A stretch of 64,000 nt of DNA from G942493375 sp942493375 (GTDB taxonomy: Bacteria > Armatimonadota > UBA5829): the NCBI GenBank assembly GCA_942493375.1, contig OW818698.1, forward strand, positions 6,820,001 to 6,884,000, read 5' to 3'. A program made the position numbers and the translations under genes. The notes beneath the pieces were generated by a model, which saw nothing but the letters and a program-made list of their open reading frames with translations, was not told where the DNA came from and did no database searches. The stretch's first letter is position 1. Every line of letters starts with the position of its first letter. Below are positions 16,696 to 26,605 of this stretch, piece after piece.

Positions 16696-17472
16696 TTGCT
16701 GACTGCCGGGATTGATGTTGGGTCTCTGTCTACGGATGTTGTTGTATATGATGGCCGGAATATATGTGGATATTGTATACTTCCTACACTGGCTGACGGG
16801 GAAAGCGCGGCCAGAAAAGCTCTCGAATCTTCCTTGAAATCCTGTGGGGCTAATGAAAGTCAACTGGAGTTTATAGTTGCTACCGGTTACGGTAGATCCT
16901 CACTTTCATTTTCAAATCGAACTATAACTGAAATCACTTGTCATGCAGTGGGTGCACGGGTATTATTCCCGGAGGCATCAACAGTAATCGATATAGGTGG
17001 GCAGGACAGTAAGGTTATTCGGTTAACAGCTGACGGGCGTGTAGACGATTTTTTGATGAATGATAAGTGTGCAGCGGGAACCGGGAGATTCCTGGAAGTT
17101 ATGGCTAAAGCCCTGGGGACTGAGATCACTAATCTTGCCGCATTATCATCTCTTGATACAAGTGATGTCAGAATATCCAGCACTTGCACTGTATTTGCAG
17201 AGTCTGAGGTAGTTGCCTTAGTTGCCTCCGGTACCCCTAGAGAGGATATAATAGGAGGACTGCACAGGTCGGTCGCCCAGCGCATATCAGGAATGGTTGC
17301 CAAATTAGCTGCAAAACCACCATGTGTTATGACTGGCGGTGTGGCGAAAAATGCAGGAATTGTCAAAGCCGTGGAGCAAGTGTTGCAGGCCCGGGTCTTT
17401 GTTCCCGACGAACCACAAATAGTGGGAGCGCTGGGTGCGGCTGTTTTGGCGGCTAATCCACATTACTCATGA
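16696..17472 (+). CDS. BcrAD/BadFG-type ATPase (2-hydroxyacyl-CoA dehydratase activator-like)
   Basis: The 258-residue product belongs to the ASKHA ATPases that inject an electron into 2-hydroxyacyl-CoA dehydratases or benzoyl-CoA-type reductases. Evidence: the ATP-phosphate motif AGIDVGSLSTD at the start, IDIGGQDSKVI, and the two cysteines expected to hold the shared [4Fe-4S] cluster of the dimer (NDKCAAGTG and SSTCTVFAESE). Start is TTG at 16696, with GGAGGA 5 bases upstream; the longer frame starting at 16630 has no such site. No dehydratase subunits flank it, which is unusual. The riboswitch-bearing leader lies directly upstream. Confidence 0.85.
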   Translation: MLTAGIDVGSLSTDVVVYDGRNICGYCILPTLADGESAARKALESSLKSCGANESQLEFIVATGYGRSSLSFSNRTITEITCHAVGARVLFPEASTVIDIGGQDSKVIRLTADGRVDDFLMNDKCAAGTGRFLEVMAKALGTEITNLAALSSLDTSDVRISSTCTVFAESEVVALVASGTPREDIIGGLHRSVAQRISGMVAKLAAKPPCVMTGGVAKNAGIVKAVEQVLQARVFVPDEPQIVGALGAAVLAANPHYS

Positions 17473-17548
17473 TTGATTTAAGTAGAAGGTAGAATGAGCC
17501 AGGAATAAAGCCGGCTAATGGAAATAGACAGGAGCAGATTTCGAAATC

Positions 17549-18685
17549 ATGAAAATACTCGCAAATCCGGAACGCCGGGGTCTAGCTGGCATGTTGGGTA
17601 TAGTGCTGATAATTTTGGCAGCAATGGCAGTGATGAATGGAGCACTCGAAAAATGGTTTAATATCACCTGGTTTTCAGGTCCTTCTATTGCAGATAAGTG
17701 CGTATATATATCCGAGCGATCCGGTAAAGCAGAGCTGTATTATCAACCGTTAAGTGAGAGTAGTGCTTTTAAAATTACTGATGGAGCAAATGCGCAGAGC
17801 ATTCCATCTGTCGCTCCAAATGGCAGGAAAATTATTTTTGTTGCTGCATTTAAAGAATCAGCCAGTATATTTTCAATAAGAGCGGATGGTAAAGGGCTTG
17901 TTCAAATGACTCAAGCTACTGGGCCAAAAACTCATCCTTCATACTCACGTGATGGTAAGTCGATATATTACATTGCTTCGGGCAAGGTATATATAGCTGA
18001 TATAGATGGCGCATCACCGGAGTTTATCCTTCCTACACGTGAAGAACAATCCATTGCAATTAACAATGGTCAAGAAATGCCTGCTTATAAAGATTATGCC
18101 TGGGAATACAATGGGGACGGTATTCTTGCAGCATGCGAGACATCGGTGGATGTGGACCAGTTAGTTTATATGCCTGCAGTGGACAAGGAAGTCGCCAGGA
18201 TTCCACTTTCTCGAGATCCGAACGAGAGAGTCGTTGTAGCTGGCATATGTGCCATCCCGGGTACTACCGCCTTTGTAGTTGCAGCAAATGTTGGGTCCAA
18301 TGCTATGATTATTAATGTCGACCCGAAAACTCAGAAGTTAACAACCTATGCAAGACTGGCGAACACTGAAGTCGGCCGACCAGCTGTTGCTGAGTCGGGT
18401 GATTCTGTCGTTGTCCCGGCAAGGAATCAGGCAAAAAAGATCATAGACACACTTTTATTGTTCCCGGTATCCGGGGGAGCTCCAGAGGTTGTATCGGATC
18501 AGCACCTTGAGGAACCATCATTTGTGGATGGTGATACGAAAATACTTGCAACTAAGACAAATGAGGATGCAACAGAGAGAAATGTTGTGTTACTTGATAT
18601 AAAATCTCATCAATTGACTCAACTTACCACTGATGGTAGTAGTTATAGTGCTTCTTATTGTCCTAAAATCAAGTCAAACCAATAA
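17549..18685 (+). CDS. Membrane-anchored TolB-like beta-propeller protein
   Basis: A 378-residue protein with one N-terminal membrane helix (residues ~11-30, GLAGMLGIVLIILAAMAVM) and then WD40/TolB-type repeats of the form PSVAPNGRKIIFVA and PSYSRDGKSIYYIA. The propeller should lie outside the cytoplasmic membrane. No Pal, TolA or TolQR genes are near, so a Tol-system role is not implied. Specific function is unknown. No strong ribosome-binding site is visible; the start is set by the membrane helix. Confidence 0.65.
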   Translation: MKILANPERRGLAGMLGIVLIILAAMAVMNGALEKWFNITWFSGPSIADKCVYISERSGKAELYYQPLSESSAFKITDGANAQSIPSVAPNGRKIIFVAAFKESASIFSIRADGKGLVQMTQATGPKTHPSYSRDGKSIYYIASGKVYIADIDGASPEFILPTREEQSIAINNGQEMPAYKDYAWEYNGDGILAACETSVDVDQLVYMPAVDKEVARIPLSRDPNERVVVAGICAIPGTTAFVVAANVGSNAMIINVDPKTQKLTTYARLANTEVGRPAVAESGDSVVVPARNQAKKIIDTLLLFPVSGGAPEVVSDQHLEEPSFVDGDTKILATKTNEDATERNVVLLDIKSHQLTQLTTDGSSYSASYCPKIKSNQ

Positions 18686-18981
18686 GTGACCTGTGATTGC
18701 CTGGTTGATGAGCAATGCTATGTAAAGATCAGTCATGATTTATTGCATGGGTCGCATAGACTGTAATTTGCTGCGTTTCTTGGTTACTGACTGTATTATT
18801 ATGTATATTTGTTTATTATATTCGAATTATATGCTCCGATAGGCAATAATGAGTTAGTCAGTGCGACTTGAGGATATATAGGGTTGTCGAAACCACACCA
18901 GCAATTGCTGTGGGTGTGAAAACAATGAGGAGTGAGAGTGTAGTATTCTTACTCATCATACTAACTAGGGAGCGTCTCAGT
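18686..18981. other. Intergenic region, no recognised feature
   Basis: About 300 A/T-rich bases between the TolB-like and YjbH-like genes. I see no RNA motif, convincing terminator or gene. AGGGAG near 18968-18973 is the ribosome-binding site of the next gene. Confidence 0.4.
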
Positions 18982-19596
18982 ATGAAGATCAGAATTCTTC
19001 TTTTAGTAGTACTAACACTAATAACGTCTGGTGTATGGGCAGATAATATCATATCCGTACCTAGAGGGACCACGCTGACTAACGGACAGTTCCGTGGACA
19101 GTTTTTGTTTAGTAATTCCGGCAATAACGGCAATTTCTTCTCGATGTCTCTTGGGTTAAAGCAACTTGAACTCAACTATACCCATGCCGAATATGCGGAT
19201 GACCGCAAAGAGGAATTGATTAGTGGGCAGTGGAATGTTTTACCGGAAACATTTATAACACCTGCTATTGGTGTTGGCGTGCGTGATATCGGTTCACAGT
19301 CAAAGGAAGGCATGGGGATATATGGTTCTTTGACCAAACATATACCCATAGAAAATTACACCCGCTACATTGATGATTTCTCTGTTACTGTAGGGCTCGG
19401 TGCCAAATCCATCCATGGTTTTTTCTGTGGAGCTGAAGTGAAATTACCACTTTACTTCGTAGGACAACTGGAATATGATGGGGACTATTGGAACTCAGCG
19501 CTGTGTTGGCAGCCTGTTGAGTCATTCAGATTCAAAATTTTCAAAGTAGGATACGAACATTATTATGGTGCAGAGTTCGTTCCTCTGGAATTTTAA
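18982..19596 (+). CDS. Exported YjbH-like outer-membrane/beta-barrel family protein
   Basis: A 204-residue product with a signal peptide (MKIRILLLVVLTLITSGVWA) followed by a beta-rich, aromatic-containing body (FRGQFLFSNSG, LELNYTHAEYAD, DFSVTVGLGAKS, FKVGYEHYYG). The pattern resembles small YjbH-like or barrel proteins and a second protein in this window (51807-52526). YjbH proteins are linked to exopolysaccharide export, but no polysaccharide genes are adjacent. The ATG at 18982 is chosen for the AGGGAG site and signal peptide; upstream in-frame codons lack both. Confidence 0.5.
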   Translation: MKIRILLLVVLTLITSGVWADNIISVPRGTTLTNGQFRGQFLFSNSGNNGNFFSMSLGLKQLELNYTHAEYADDRKEELISGQWNVLPETFITPAIGVGVRDIGSQSKEGMGIYGSLTKHIPIENYTRYIDDFSVTVGLGAKSIHGFFCGAEVKLPLYFVGQLEYDGDYWNSALCWQPVESFRFKIFKVGYEHYYGAEFVPLEF

Positions 19597-19598
19597 CT

Positions 19599-20429
19599 TT
19601 GACTCTTGGCAAGACACAAAGAAATATCTTTATACTGATGGGATCAGGTGCTGCTGCTGGTATACTCGGAGGATTGCTGGGTATCGGCAGTGGCACTTTG
19701 CTCGTTCCAATGTTTGTGTTTCTGTTCGGATTTGACCAACGTAAAGCACATGGGACATCTCTTGCAGTGGTCATATGCCTCTCACTTATGGGAATAATTG
19801 GCTATTCCGGGCATGGGCTTGTAGACTGGCGTATTGCGCTATGTATACTGATAGGGAGTGTTGTTGGCGCTGTAATTGGTGCGATGATCACTACTCTTAT
19901 CAAGTCCAGGTATCTAAGATATACTCTTTGTGGAGTCCTTGGACTCGTGTGCATTCATATGATAGCTACTGGTTTTGGTGCCAATCTGTTCTCTGCTGAC
20001 TTTAATCAGACCATACAGGGGACCGTCCAGCAGGTTGGCGCATATTTCTTCACCGGATTAATTACAGGTGTTTTGAGTGCAATTCTCGGAGTCGGTTACG
20101 GGTTCATCATCGTACCGGTACTTGTGACTTTTATGGGGATTGGACAGCAAAACGCACAGGGGATATCACTGGCCGTTATGCTGCCATCAGCTATAGTAGG
20201 CACTCTGATGCATTTACGCTTGGGAAACCTTGATTTACGCGTTGGTAAATGGGCTGGTATGGGGGCCATTATTGGAGCTTTAGCCGGATTTACACTGGCT
20301 ATTAGGTTGCAATCCGGAACCCTTCAGATTGTGTTTGGAATAGTAATGGGTATTATGATACTTCTCTTGGCCCTGAAAAAAGAGAAGATTGATAATAATA
20401 AAACGGATATTGGAGTAAGTAATGAGTAA
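19599..20429 (+). CDS. TauE/SafE-family anion exporter
   Basis: A 276-residue integral membrane protein with about eight hydrophobic segments arranged as two homologous halves, each opening with the family glycine-rich motif (GGLLGIGSGTLLVPMFVF and SAILGVGYGFIIVPVLV). TauE/SafE members export sulfite, sulfoacetate or similar organosulfur anions, or import sulfate-type ions. Start is TTG just after the upstream stop (19594-19596), so it is probably coupled to the YjbH-like gene. It overlaps the ROK kinase by 8 bases. Substrate is unknown. Confidence 0.85.
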   Translation: MTLGKTQRNIFILMGSGAAAGILGGLLGIGSGTLLVPMFVFLFGFDQRKAHGTSLAVVICLSLMGIIGYSGHGLVDWRIALCILIGSVVGAVIGAMITTLIKSRYLRYTLCGVLGLVCIHMIATGFGANLFSADFNQTIQGTVQQVGAYFFTGLITGVLSAILGVGYGFIIVPVLVTFMGIGQQNAQGISLAVMLPSAIVGTLMHLRLGNLDLRVGKWAGMGAIIGALAGFTLAIRLQSGTLQIVFGIVMGIMILLLALKKEKIDNNKTDIGVSNE

Positions 20430-21393
20430 GGATTATGTTGTTGGCGCAGACTTGGGTGGAACCAATATTCGTGCCGCAGTCGTTGACAGATCAGGTAATA
20501 GAATCGGCGAAGGTAGATGTCCATCAAAGGCCATGGAAGGGCTAAATGTAACTGTTGGACAAATTGCAAGCGCTATAAATACTGCAATAAAAGATTCCGG
20601 CATACCTCTAGATTCAGTTTCCGGAATTGGTATGGGTGTCCCTGGAACTATCAAAAGTCACGAAGGTATTGTCGTCTGGGCTCCGAATTTTAGTAATTGG
20701 GACAATGTTCAGATTGGCGCTCCCATAACCGAAGCAACCGGACTTCCCATCGTATTGGGTAATGATGCTGATGTAGCTGCGTTTGGCGAATATTCATTTG
20801 GGGCTGGCAAAGGCTCGCACGTTATGGTGATGCTGACCCTGGGGACTGGTGTGGGCAGTGGTCTTGTCATAGAAGGCCGTAACTTTTTAGGTGCTACTGA
20901 GGTTGCTCCTGAGATGGGACATCAGATTATTGATCCCAATGGCCCCCGCTGTGGCTGTGGTAGGACTGGATGCCTGGAAGCATTCGCCGGGCGTGACCCA
21001 ATCTGTCATAGAGCAGCAAGGAAAGCCCACAAAGGTAGATCAACCAGTCTTCTGCAGAAGTCTGGTCACGATCTTCGCTATATCAGCCCTTCAATGATCG
21101 CAGAAGCCGCATTAGAAGGTGATCCAATATCAATAGAAACCCTTGAAGAGGTTGGTTTCTATCTGGGGATTGGTATATCTAATATCATAAACATTCTGAA
21201 TCCCGATAAAGTAGTCATTGGTGGTGGTGTGTCACAAGCAGGCGATCTATTATTCGATCCAATTCGCCGGACAATAGAAGTAAACTCTATCTATTCTGCG
21301 TTTCAGGCCTGCACTCTTGTCCAGGCAGAATTGCTGGATGATGCCGGTATAATGGGTGGTGCTGCTCTGGCATTCCAGAATTTTGGCGGCTGA
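20422..21393 (+). CDS. ROK-family sugar kinase (glucokinase-like)
   Basis: A 323-residue kinase. It has the ATP-phosphate motif DLGGTN (10-15), the sugar-binding NDADVAAFGEY segment, GTGVGSG, and the ROK zinc motif CGCGRTGCLE at about 177-186 following GHQIID. It should phosphorylate glucose, N-acetylglucosamine or N-acetylmannosamine at C6. No HTH domain is present, so it is an enzyme and not a repressor. It overlaps the TauE stop (ATGAGTAA) and is 6 bases from the Nramp gene, so it lies in the same operon. With the NagA-like gene upstream, an amino-sugar substrate is possible. Confidence 0.88.
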   Translation: MSKDYVVGADLGGTNIRAAVVDRSGNRIGEGRCPSKAMEGLNVTVGQIASAINTAIKDSGIPLDSVSGIGMGVPGTIKSHEGIVVWAPNFSNWDNVQIGAPITEATGLPIVLGNDADVAAFGEYSFGAGKGSHVMVMLTLGTGVGSGLVIEGRNFLGATEVAPEMGHQIIDPNGPRCGCGRTGCLEAFAGRDPICHRAARKAHKGRSTSLLQKSGHDLRYISPSMIAEAALEGDPISIETLEEVGFYLGIGISNIINILNPDKVVIGGGVSQAGDLLFDPIRRTIEVNSIYSAFQACTLVQAELLDDAGIMGGAALAFQNFGG

Positions 21394-21399
21394 TAAATC

Positions 21400-22686
21400 A
21401 TGAAAATCTGGAGACCCTCTCTTCTCGAATGCACGAGTGATACAGGTTTCTGCAAGATTGTGTTGAACGCAAGGCAGATTCTTGCATATCTTGGTCCGGG
21501 GTTTTTCGTGACAGTAGGGTTTATTGATCCAGGCAATTGGGCGACCAATATTGCGGCTGGTTCGCAGTTTGGATATAAGCTGCTTTGGGTTGTTACATTA
21601 AGCACTTTTGTTCTGATCTTGTGGCAACACATGTCAGCTCACCTTGGAATAATCCTTGGAAAGTGCCTGGCTGAAGCAGCATATGACCACATCAAGCCGA
21701 TTCCACGCTTCATTTACGGCAGCACGGCAATAATGGCTGGTATAGCCACTGCTCTTGCTGAAATCCTTGGAATGGCGGTTGGTATTGAGATACTATTCCA
21801 CATCCCTGTAAAGATTGGTGCAGTAATAGCGTGTGTTGTAGTATCCGGAACTATATTGCTTCAACGATACAGACAACTGGAGAGATTTGTTGTAGGTCTT
21901 GTGAGCCTGATAGGGCTTTGCTATCTTGTTGAGATGTATTTAGTAAAGCCCAACTTAATAGCTGCTGCTAAGTGCATGGTAATCCCGAGTCTGGATTCAT
22001 CATCTATCTTGATTGCAATGGGAGTGTTAGGCGCGGTGGTTATGCCCCATAACATGTACCTGCATTCCGAGGTCATACAAAACAGAGACTGGCAGGGCAG
22101 GGATCCAAAAGAGACTCGCAGGCTTTTAAGATTTGAGTTTCTGGATACGTTAATGGCTATGCTTGCCGGATTGGCAATCAATGCAGCAATGATTATAGTT
22201 GCTGCTGCAGTTTTCAATCGACACGGTATTGTTGTTACTGATCTTACTCAAGCTGCTGATTCTTTGAAACCTATTGCCGGAAATTTTGCGAAATACATAT
22301 TTGGAATTGCATTGCTTGCAGCTGGATATTCATCATCGGTGACGGCGGGTATTGCTGGTGGTAGTATATTTAGTGGGTATTTGGGCAAACAAACAGATCT
22401 GGAGAGCAAGTGGTTCAAGACTGGGACACTGGTCACTCTGATCCCTGCATTGTGTATTGTTTTTGTTGTTGGTGATGTCTTCAAAGCACTCATCATAAGT
22501 CAGGTTTGCCTGAGTTTACAATTACCATTCACAATGCTGCCTTTATATCTCATGACATCCAGTAAGAAAGTAATGGGTATATTTGCGAATGGTATCGCAG
22601 AGAAGTCTATGATGATAATTAGTGGGCTGGTAGTTTTGTTGTTAAACATTCTCCTGGTTTGTCAGGTGTTCGGTGTGAAATTTTAA
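21400..22686 (+). CDS. Nramp-family divalent metal transporter
   Basis: A 428-residue membrane protein with about 11 membrane spans. It carries the metal-binding DPGNW motif in TM1 (residues ~46-50) and the MPHNMYLHSE motif in TM6, both diagnostic of Nramp/MntH H+-coupled Mn2+/Fe2+ importers. No MntR box or DtxR-type regulator was seen nearby. It follows the ROK kinase by 6 bases. I leave the symbol empty because metal preference cannot be read from sequence. Confidence 0.88.
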   Translation: MKIWRPSLLECTSDTGFCKIVLNARQILAYLGPGFFVTVGFIDPGNWATNIAAGSQFGYKLLWVVTLSTFVLILWQHMSAHLGIILGKCLAEAAYDHIKPIPRFIYGSTAIMAGIATALAEILGMAVGIEILFHIPVKIGAVIACVVVSGTILLQRYRQLERFVVGLVSLIGLCYLVEMYLVKPNLIAAAKCMVIPSLDSSSILIAMGVLGAVVMPHNMYLHSEVIQNRDWQGRDPKETRRLLRFEFLDTLMAMLAGLAINAAMIIVAAAVFNRHGIVVTDLTQAADSLKPIAGNFAKYIFGIALLAAGYSSSVTAGIAGGSIFSGYLGKQTDLESKWFKTGTLVTLIPALCIVFVVGDVFKALIISQVCLSLQLPFTMLPLYLMTSSKKVMGIFANGIAEKSMMIISGLVVLLLNILLVCQVFGVKF

Positions 22687-22742
22687 CCCGGTGTGTAGCT
22701 GGATTAATAATAGACTGTTACTAGAATTAGAAAAGCAGGTGG

Positions 22743-24083
22743 TTGTTGGAAAACGAAGTGTTGGTTCATAAAGTTAATGAGCACGAAGTCAAGAAAGCAG
22801 TAAAACTGTCTTGTATTCAAGCTATGCTTGGTTCTATATATGCAGCCTCTACTGGAGGAATGTTTCTTGTCGGCTATGCTTTAAGGCTTGGTGCAGATAA
22901 CATAATGATCGGTTTGTTGACTACTGTGCCATTAAGCGCAGTGATCTTCCAGTTGGTAGCTGCTTTCATGGTCGAAAAAGGATGGAGCCGCAAGAAAATC
23001 ACTTTCATTTCCCAAACACTTAACGTTTTATGCTGGTTTTCTATTGCTCTTACTCCATGGATATTTCCCGGAGCCTCGCAATCATTCCGGTTGATGTTTT
23101 TAATAGTCGCGATAGGCATAATAACTGCCGTTGGGCATTTGGCTAACAATGCAAGAGGCAGTTGGATCGGTGATCTTATACCAGCAGCCGAAAGAGGCAC
23201 CTTTTTTGGCAGGATGATGATGTTCGGCGGCATAATAGGTACTGTTTTTGCACTGGCAGAAGGATTATTTCTGGATACTGTTAAAAGAGCAGGCATAGCA
23301 TCATTCAGTTGGTTATTTCTGTTTGGAATTGCATTTGGACTTGTGAATGCGGTTTTGTTTTTACCACAGGCAGACATCCCAATCGAGAAGCAGGAAGAAG
23401 GAACAGGATTCATGCTCATGTTCCGGGAAGCTATGCATAACAAAGCTCTCCTGATTGTCTCTGCATTTGCTGTAGTCTTTTCCCTGCAGGCTATTGCAGG
23501 ACCATTCTATCCGACATATATGCTTCGTGATCTCAAGATGCCATTTATCGGTGTTGGTATCGTCAATGCCTGTGTTTCGTTGGTAATGCTGGCAAGTTCG
23601 CCTTTCTGGGGACGTATGATAGACCGCTTCGGTTGCCGCCCTATACTGGTTGTTTGTAGTTTTATGATGGCGCCTTCATGTCTGACATGGCTGTTTGTTA
23701 ATAGCGCTGCTACGTGTTATGCCATTATTATACCGATTAACTTGTTTCAGGGATTCTGGGTCGCTGGGATTGCAGTTGGCCTTAGCACATTAATATATAA
23801 AGTTACACCGGTTAAGGGCAGAAGTGTACAGTTGGCTATTCACTCAGTAATTGTCATTCTATTGGCTGCACCGATGCCTACGCTTGGGGGTTACCTTCCG
23901 GAATTGCTATCAAATGTTGGATTTACTACTGATTTGAGAATCACCTTTGTACTGGTCGGTATATTCCAACTCGCATCTGCCTTCGTCGCTATGCGTATAC
24001 CGGAATCTGGTGCAGGCACTTCAAAACAGGTCTTGAAAGAAGTTGGAGCACGCGCTTTAAGTCTTTTACCGCGTAAAATGTAA
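22743..24083 (+). CDS. Major facilitator superfamily transporter
   Basis: A 446-residue protein with 12 predicted membrane segments in two halves. The loop FWGRMIDRFGCRPILV after about residue 285 fits the MFS A-motif (G-x3-D-R-x-G-R/C-R). The cytoplasmic N-terminus is short. Two adjacent TTG codons (22743, 22746) could both start; no better site was found. Position directly upstream of a glycosidase cluster suggests a sugar or oligosaccharide substrate, but that is inference. Confidence 0.75.
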   Translation: MLENEVLVHKVNEHEVKKAVKLSCIQAMLGSIYAASTGGMFLVGYALRLGADNIMIGLLTTVPLSAVIFQLVAAFMVEKGWSRKKITFISQTLNVLCWFSIALTPWIFPGASQSFRLMFLIVAIGIITAVGHLANNARGSWIGDLIPAAERGTFFGRMMMFGGIIGTVFALAEGLFLDTVKRAGIASFSWLFLFGIAFGLVNAVLFLPQADIPIEKQEEGTGFMLMFREAMHNKALLIVSAFAVVFSLQAIAGPFYPTYMLRDLKMPFIGVGIVNACVSLVMLASSPFWGRMIDRFGCRPILVVCSFMMAPSCLTWLFVNSAATCYAIIIPINLFQGFWVAGIAVGLSTLIYKVTPVKGRSVQLAIHSVIVILLAAPMPTLGGYLPELLSNVGFTTDLRITFVLVGIFQLASAFVAMRIPESGAGTSKQVLKEVGARALSLLPRKM

Positions 24084-24133
24084 ATTGTTTACCTCCACAC
24101 TATTGTGAATTTCTTCGCTAAGGAGAATCATGT

Positions 24134-26572
24134 ATGCGCAAGTATTTTGTAGCATTTGTAATAGTCTTATTACTGATCGTTGTGTCAGCTTTTGCACAGG
24201 AACCTCTTTCATTAACAAACTACTATCTTAGGGATGCTCCTAAAATCGATGGGGTTCTCGATAGTGGTGAATGGGAAAATGCCCAGATATGTGAGTTCAG
24301 AGATACAGATGGTGGGAACAATTACAGATATCGAACCGTTGGTCATATAGGTTACAACTCCCAATGGCTGTTCATGGCATTTGAATGCTTTGATATGGAC
24401 CTTGCGTCATTGAAAAAAAATGTGAAACAGAGAGATGGTTCAGTATGGGATGATGATTCCATTGAGATATTCCTGGACCCAAAAGGTGATGGGGGCTCTT
24501 ACTATCAATTTGTAGTTAATCCAAGAGGCACTCAGTATGATGGGTGCGGATTCGATTCCAAATGGGATTGTTACTGGATTGCCCGATCAGTTTTACAGAG
24601 TAAAATGTGGACCATAGAGATTGCGATTCCTCTCAGTTCATTTGGTTTGCCATTTCCCACAGACAAAGCAAATACGCATCCCTGGACTGCTAATTTCTTC
24701 CGGACTCGACACCCACATGCGGCAGATGCAGAGGTTACTGGTTGGAGTCCATCAGGTGGCAATTTCCATCGTCCGGATAAGTTCGGAACAATCAACAACA
24801 TGGCTGTACCCAAGGAATCACTGGTTCTTGATAGCCGAATTATACTGGAATCCCCAGCAAAGTGGTTCGCAAGTGGTGGAAAGCTAAAAGCAACTGTCAG
24901 AAATCAGTCTCCTGTATCCACAAATATAAGATTGAGTGTTATTGATCTATCGGATTTCAAACTGGTTTTCCGTGGGGTACCGCTCCGAGTTCCTGCAGGA
25001 AAAAGTGTTACTCAGGCTCTTGTGGTTCCATCGGTTGGTGTTGACCCATCTCAACTGCAGGTTGTTGCGACTCTAGAATCAAATCCGAAATGTGTGCTGG
25101 CATCCAGCAACATCATTACTGTTAACCGTGCATCTACACTCACTGCAAAGATGCTCTATCCTTGCTTCAGAAATTCCATCCTGTCCAAAGACCCGGACAA
25201 AAGACTGTGGCTCGTATGTGACGTTGGAGATGCAGACGGAAAGAACCTCCAGCTAGTCACCAAAGTATATCCGGTTGGCAGCACTGAGTCGCTCTTGTCC
25301 TCAACTGTATCGGCGAAAGCAAGGCAAACTGTCGTTGCTGCAACTGATGTATCAAAACTTCCGCCAGGCAATTACCAAGCTCAGGTGGAACTGATATCCA
25401 GTTCAAAGATCAGTATGGCAAACCAGGTGTTTGATTTTACAGTATTGCCTCCTTCTGACTTTGAAGTTTCGTTCGATCGGAAACGTGTCTGCTATGTCAA
25501 TGGCAAACCATTCTTCCCTATGGGATTGTATCACGTCGGTGATGCTATGATCGAGTATTTGAATAGGGGACGTAAACCTGGAGTTCCTGAGCTGACCATA
25601 GAAGGTGCCCTGAAGGATGTTGCCGACCATGGGTTTAACACGGTAATAGACAGTTGGGCTATGCCTAACGAGAACTATATGAAGAAGTGTAAGGAAAACG
25701 GTCTATATGCTATTGCTGAAATGGGATCGATTTCCGATGAAGCGCGCTTCAAGTCTCAGTTGGAATTTGCCAACAGGTTTGATAATCTTTTGTTTTGGTA
25801 TACTGTCGATGAACCGATGGGTGAAAAGCTCAAACAGGCACAGGACACATACCAGATTGTCAGCAGAAATGATAAATACAGGCCAGCTGCAGCGGCGATA
25901 TGTGACCCAGCCGTATTTGCGGTCGGCGCTGCCAGTATGGACATTCTTATACCCGATGCCTATATAATACATCCGCTCCCAATGGAGAAAAGGGCTTCAA
26001 TTGCAGGGCTGCGTGGATGGGACTCGGCAGCTATGGAATCCGGGAATGGAACTAAACCGATGTGGGCTGTCCGTCAGGCATTCGAATTGAAATCTAGTGG
26101 AATATTCGGCAGGCCTACTCCAGAGGAACTCAGATGCCAGGCATACACCAGTATTATATTTGGATCTACTGGATTTATCTGGTATACCTTCGCAACTACT
26201 GAACCTGAACCATCTCTGGACCACGGTATATGGTATATTCCCGAGACCGAATTATGGCCAGCATTCAAGACCCTCAATGCGGAACTAAAGAAATTCTCCA
26301 GCGTGATAATTGAGGGAGAGAACATCGGACCGGCAAATGTGGACCGAAGCGAAATACTGAGCTGCAGGTGGGTACGAGGTTCCAATACATACCTGCTGCT
26401 GGTAAATCCGGAGCGCAAGGCTATTACTTTCAATGTAAATAGTCTTCCGGGCAGCACTGCAAAAGGCATGTTTGAGTCCAAAACAAAGAAGATCAACAAG
26501 GGACTAATAAATGAAACACTCAAACCGCTTGAGTGTGTTATATACGTTCTGAATAATCCACCAACTAAGTGA
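24134..26572 (+). CDS. Secreted CBM9-like plus glycosidase-type protein
   Basis: The 812-residue product has a signal peptide (MRKYFVAFVIVLLLIVVSAFAQ), a CBM9/DOMON-like carbohydrate-binding domain at about 30-230 (KIDGVLDSGEW, DDDSIEIFLDPKGDGGSYYQ, WTIEIAIPLSSFG), a beta-sandwich linker to about 440, and a TIM-barrel-like C-terminal part with GFNTVIDSWAMP and FWYTVDEP. The Glu in DEP is positioned like a clan-A acid/base residue. It is likely to bind and cleave an extracellular or periplasmic glycan. AAGGAG lies 9 bases upstream of the ATG. It leads a four-gene glycosidase cluster. Confidence 0.7.
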   Translation: MRKYFVAFVIVLLLIVVSAFAQEPLSLTNYYLRDAPKIDGVLDSGEWENAQICEFRDTDGGNNYRYRTVGHIGYNSQWLFMAFECFDMDLASLKKNVKQRDGSVWDDDSIEIFLDPKGDGGSYYQFVVNPRGTQYDGCGFDSKWDCYWIARSVLQSKMWTIEIAIPLSSFGLPFPTDKANTHPWTANFFRTRHPHAADAEVTGWSPSGGNFHRPDKFGTINNMAVPKESLVLDSRIILESPAKWFASGGKLKATVRNQSPVSTNIRLSVIDLSDFKLVFRGVPLRVPAGKSVTQALVVPSVGVDPSQLQVVATLESNPKCVLASSNIITVNRASTLTAKMLYPCFRNSILSKDPDKRLWLVCDVGDADGKNLQLVTKVYPVGSTESLLSSTVSAKARQTVVAATDVSKLPPGNYQAQVELISSSKISMANQVFDFTVLPPSDFEVSFDRKRVCYVNGKPFFPMGLYHVGDAMIEYLNRGRKPGVPELTIEGALKDVADHGFNTVIDSWAMPNENYMKKCKENGLYAIAEMGSISDEARFKSQLEFANRFDNLLFWYTVDEPMGEKLKQAQDTYQIVSRNDKYRPAAAAICDPAVFAVGAASMDILIPDAYIIHPLPMEKRASIAGLRGWDSAAMESGNGTKPMWAVRQAFELKSSGIFGRPTPEELRCQAYTSIIFGSTGFIWYTFATTEPEPSLDHGIWYIPETELWPAFKTLNAELKKFSSVIIEGENIGPANVDRSEILSCRWVRGSNTYLLLVNPERKAITFNVNSLPGSTAKGMFESKTKKINKGLINETLKPLECVIYVLNNPPTK

Positions 26573-26605
26573 GTTTATTTGCAGGAAGATAGAGTGGTAT
26601 AGCAA

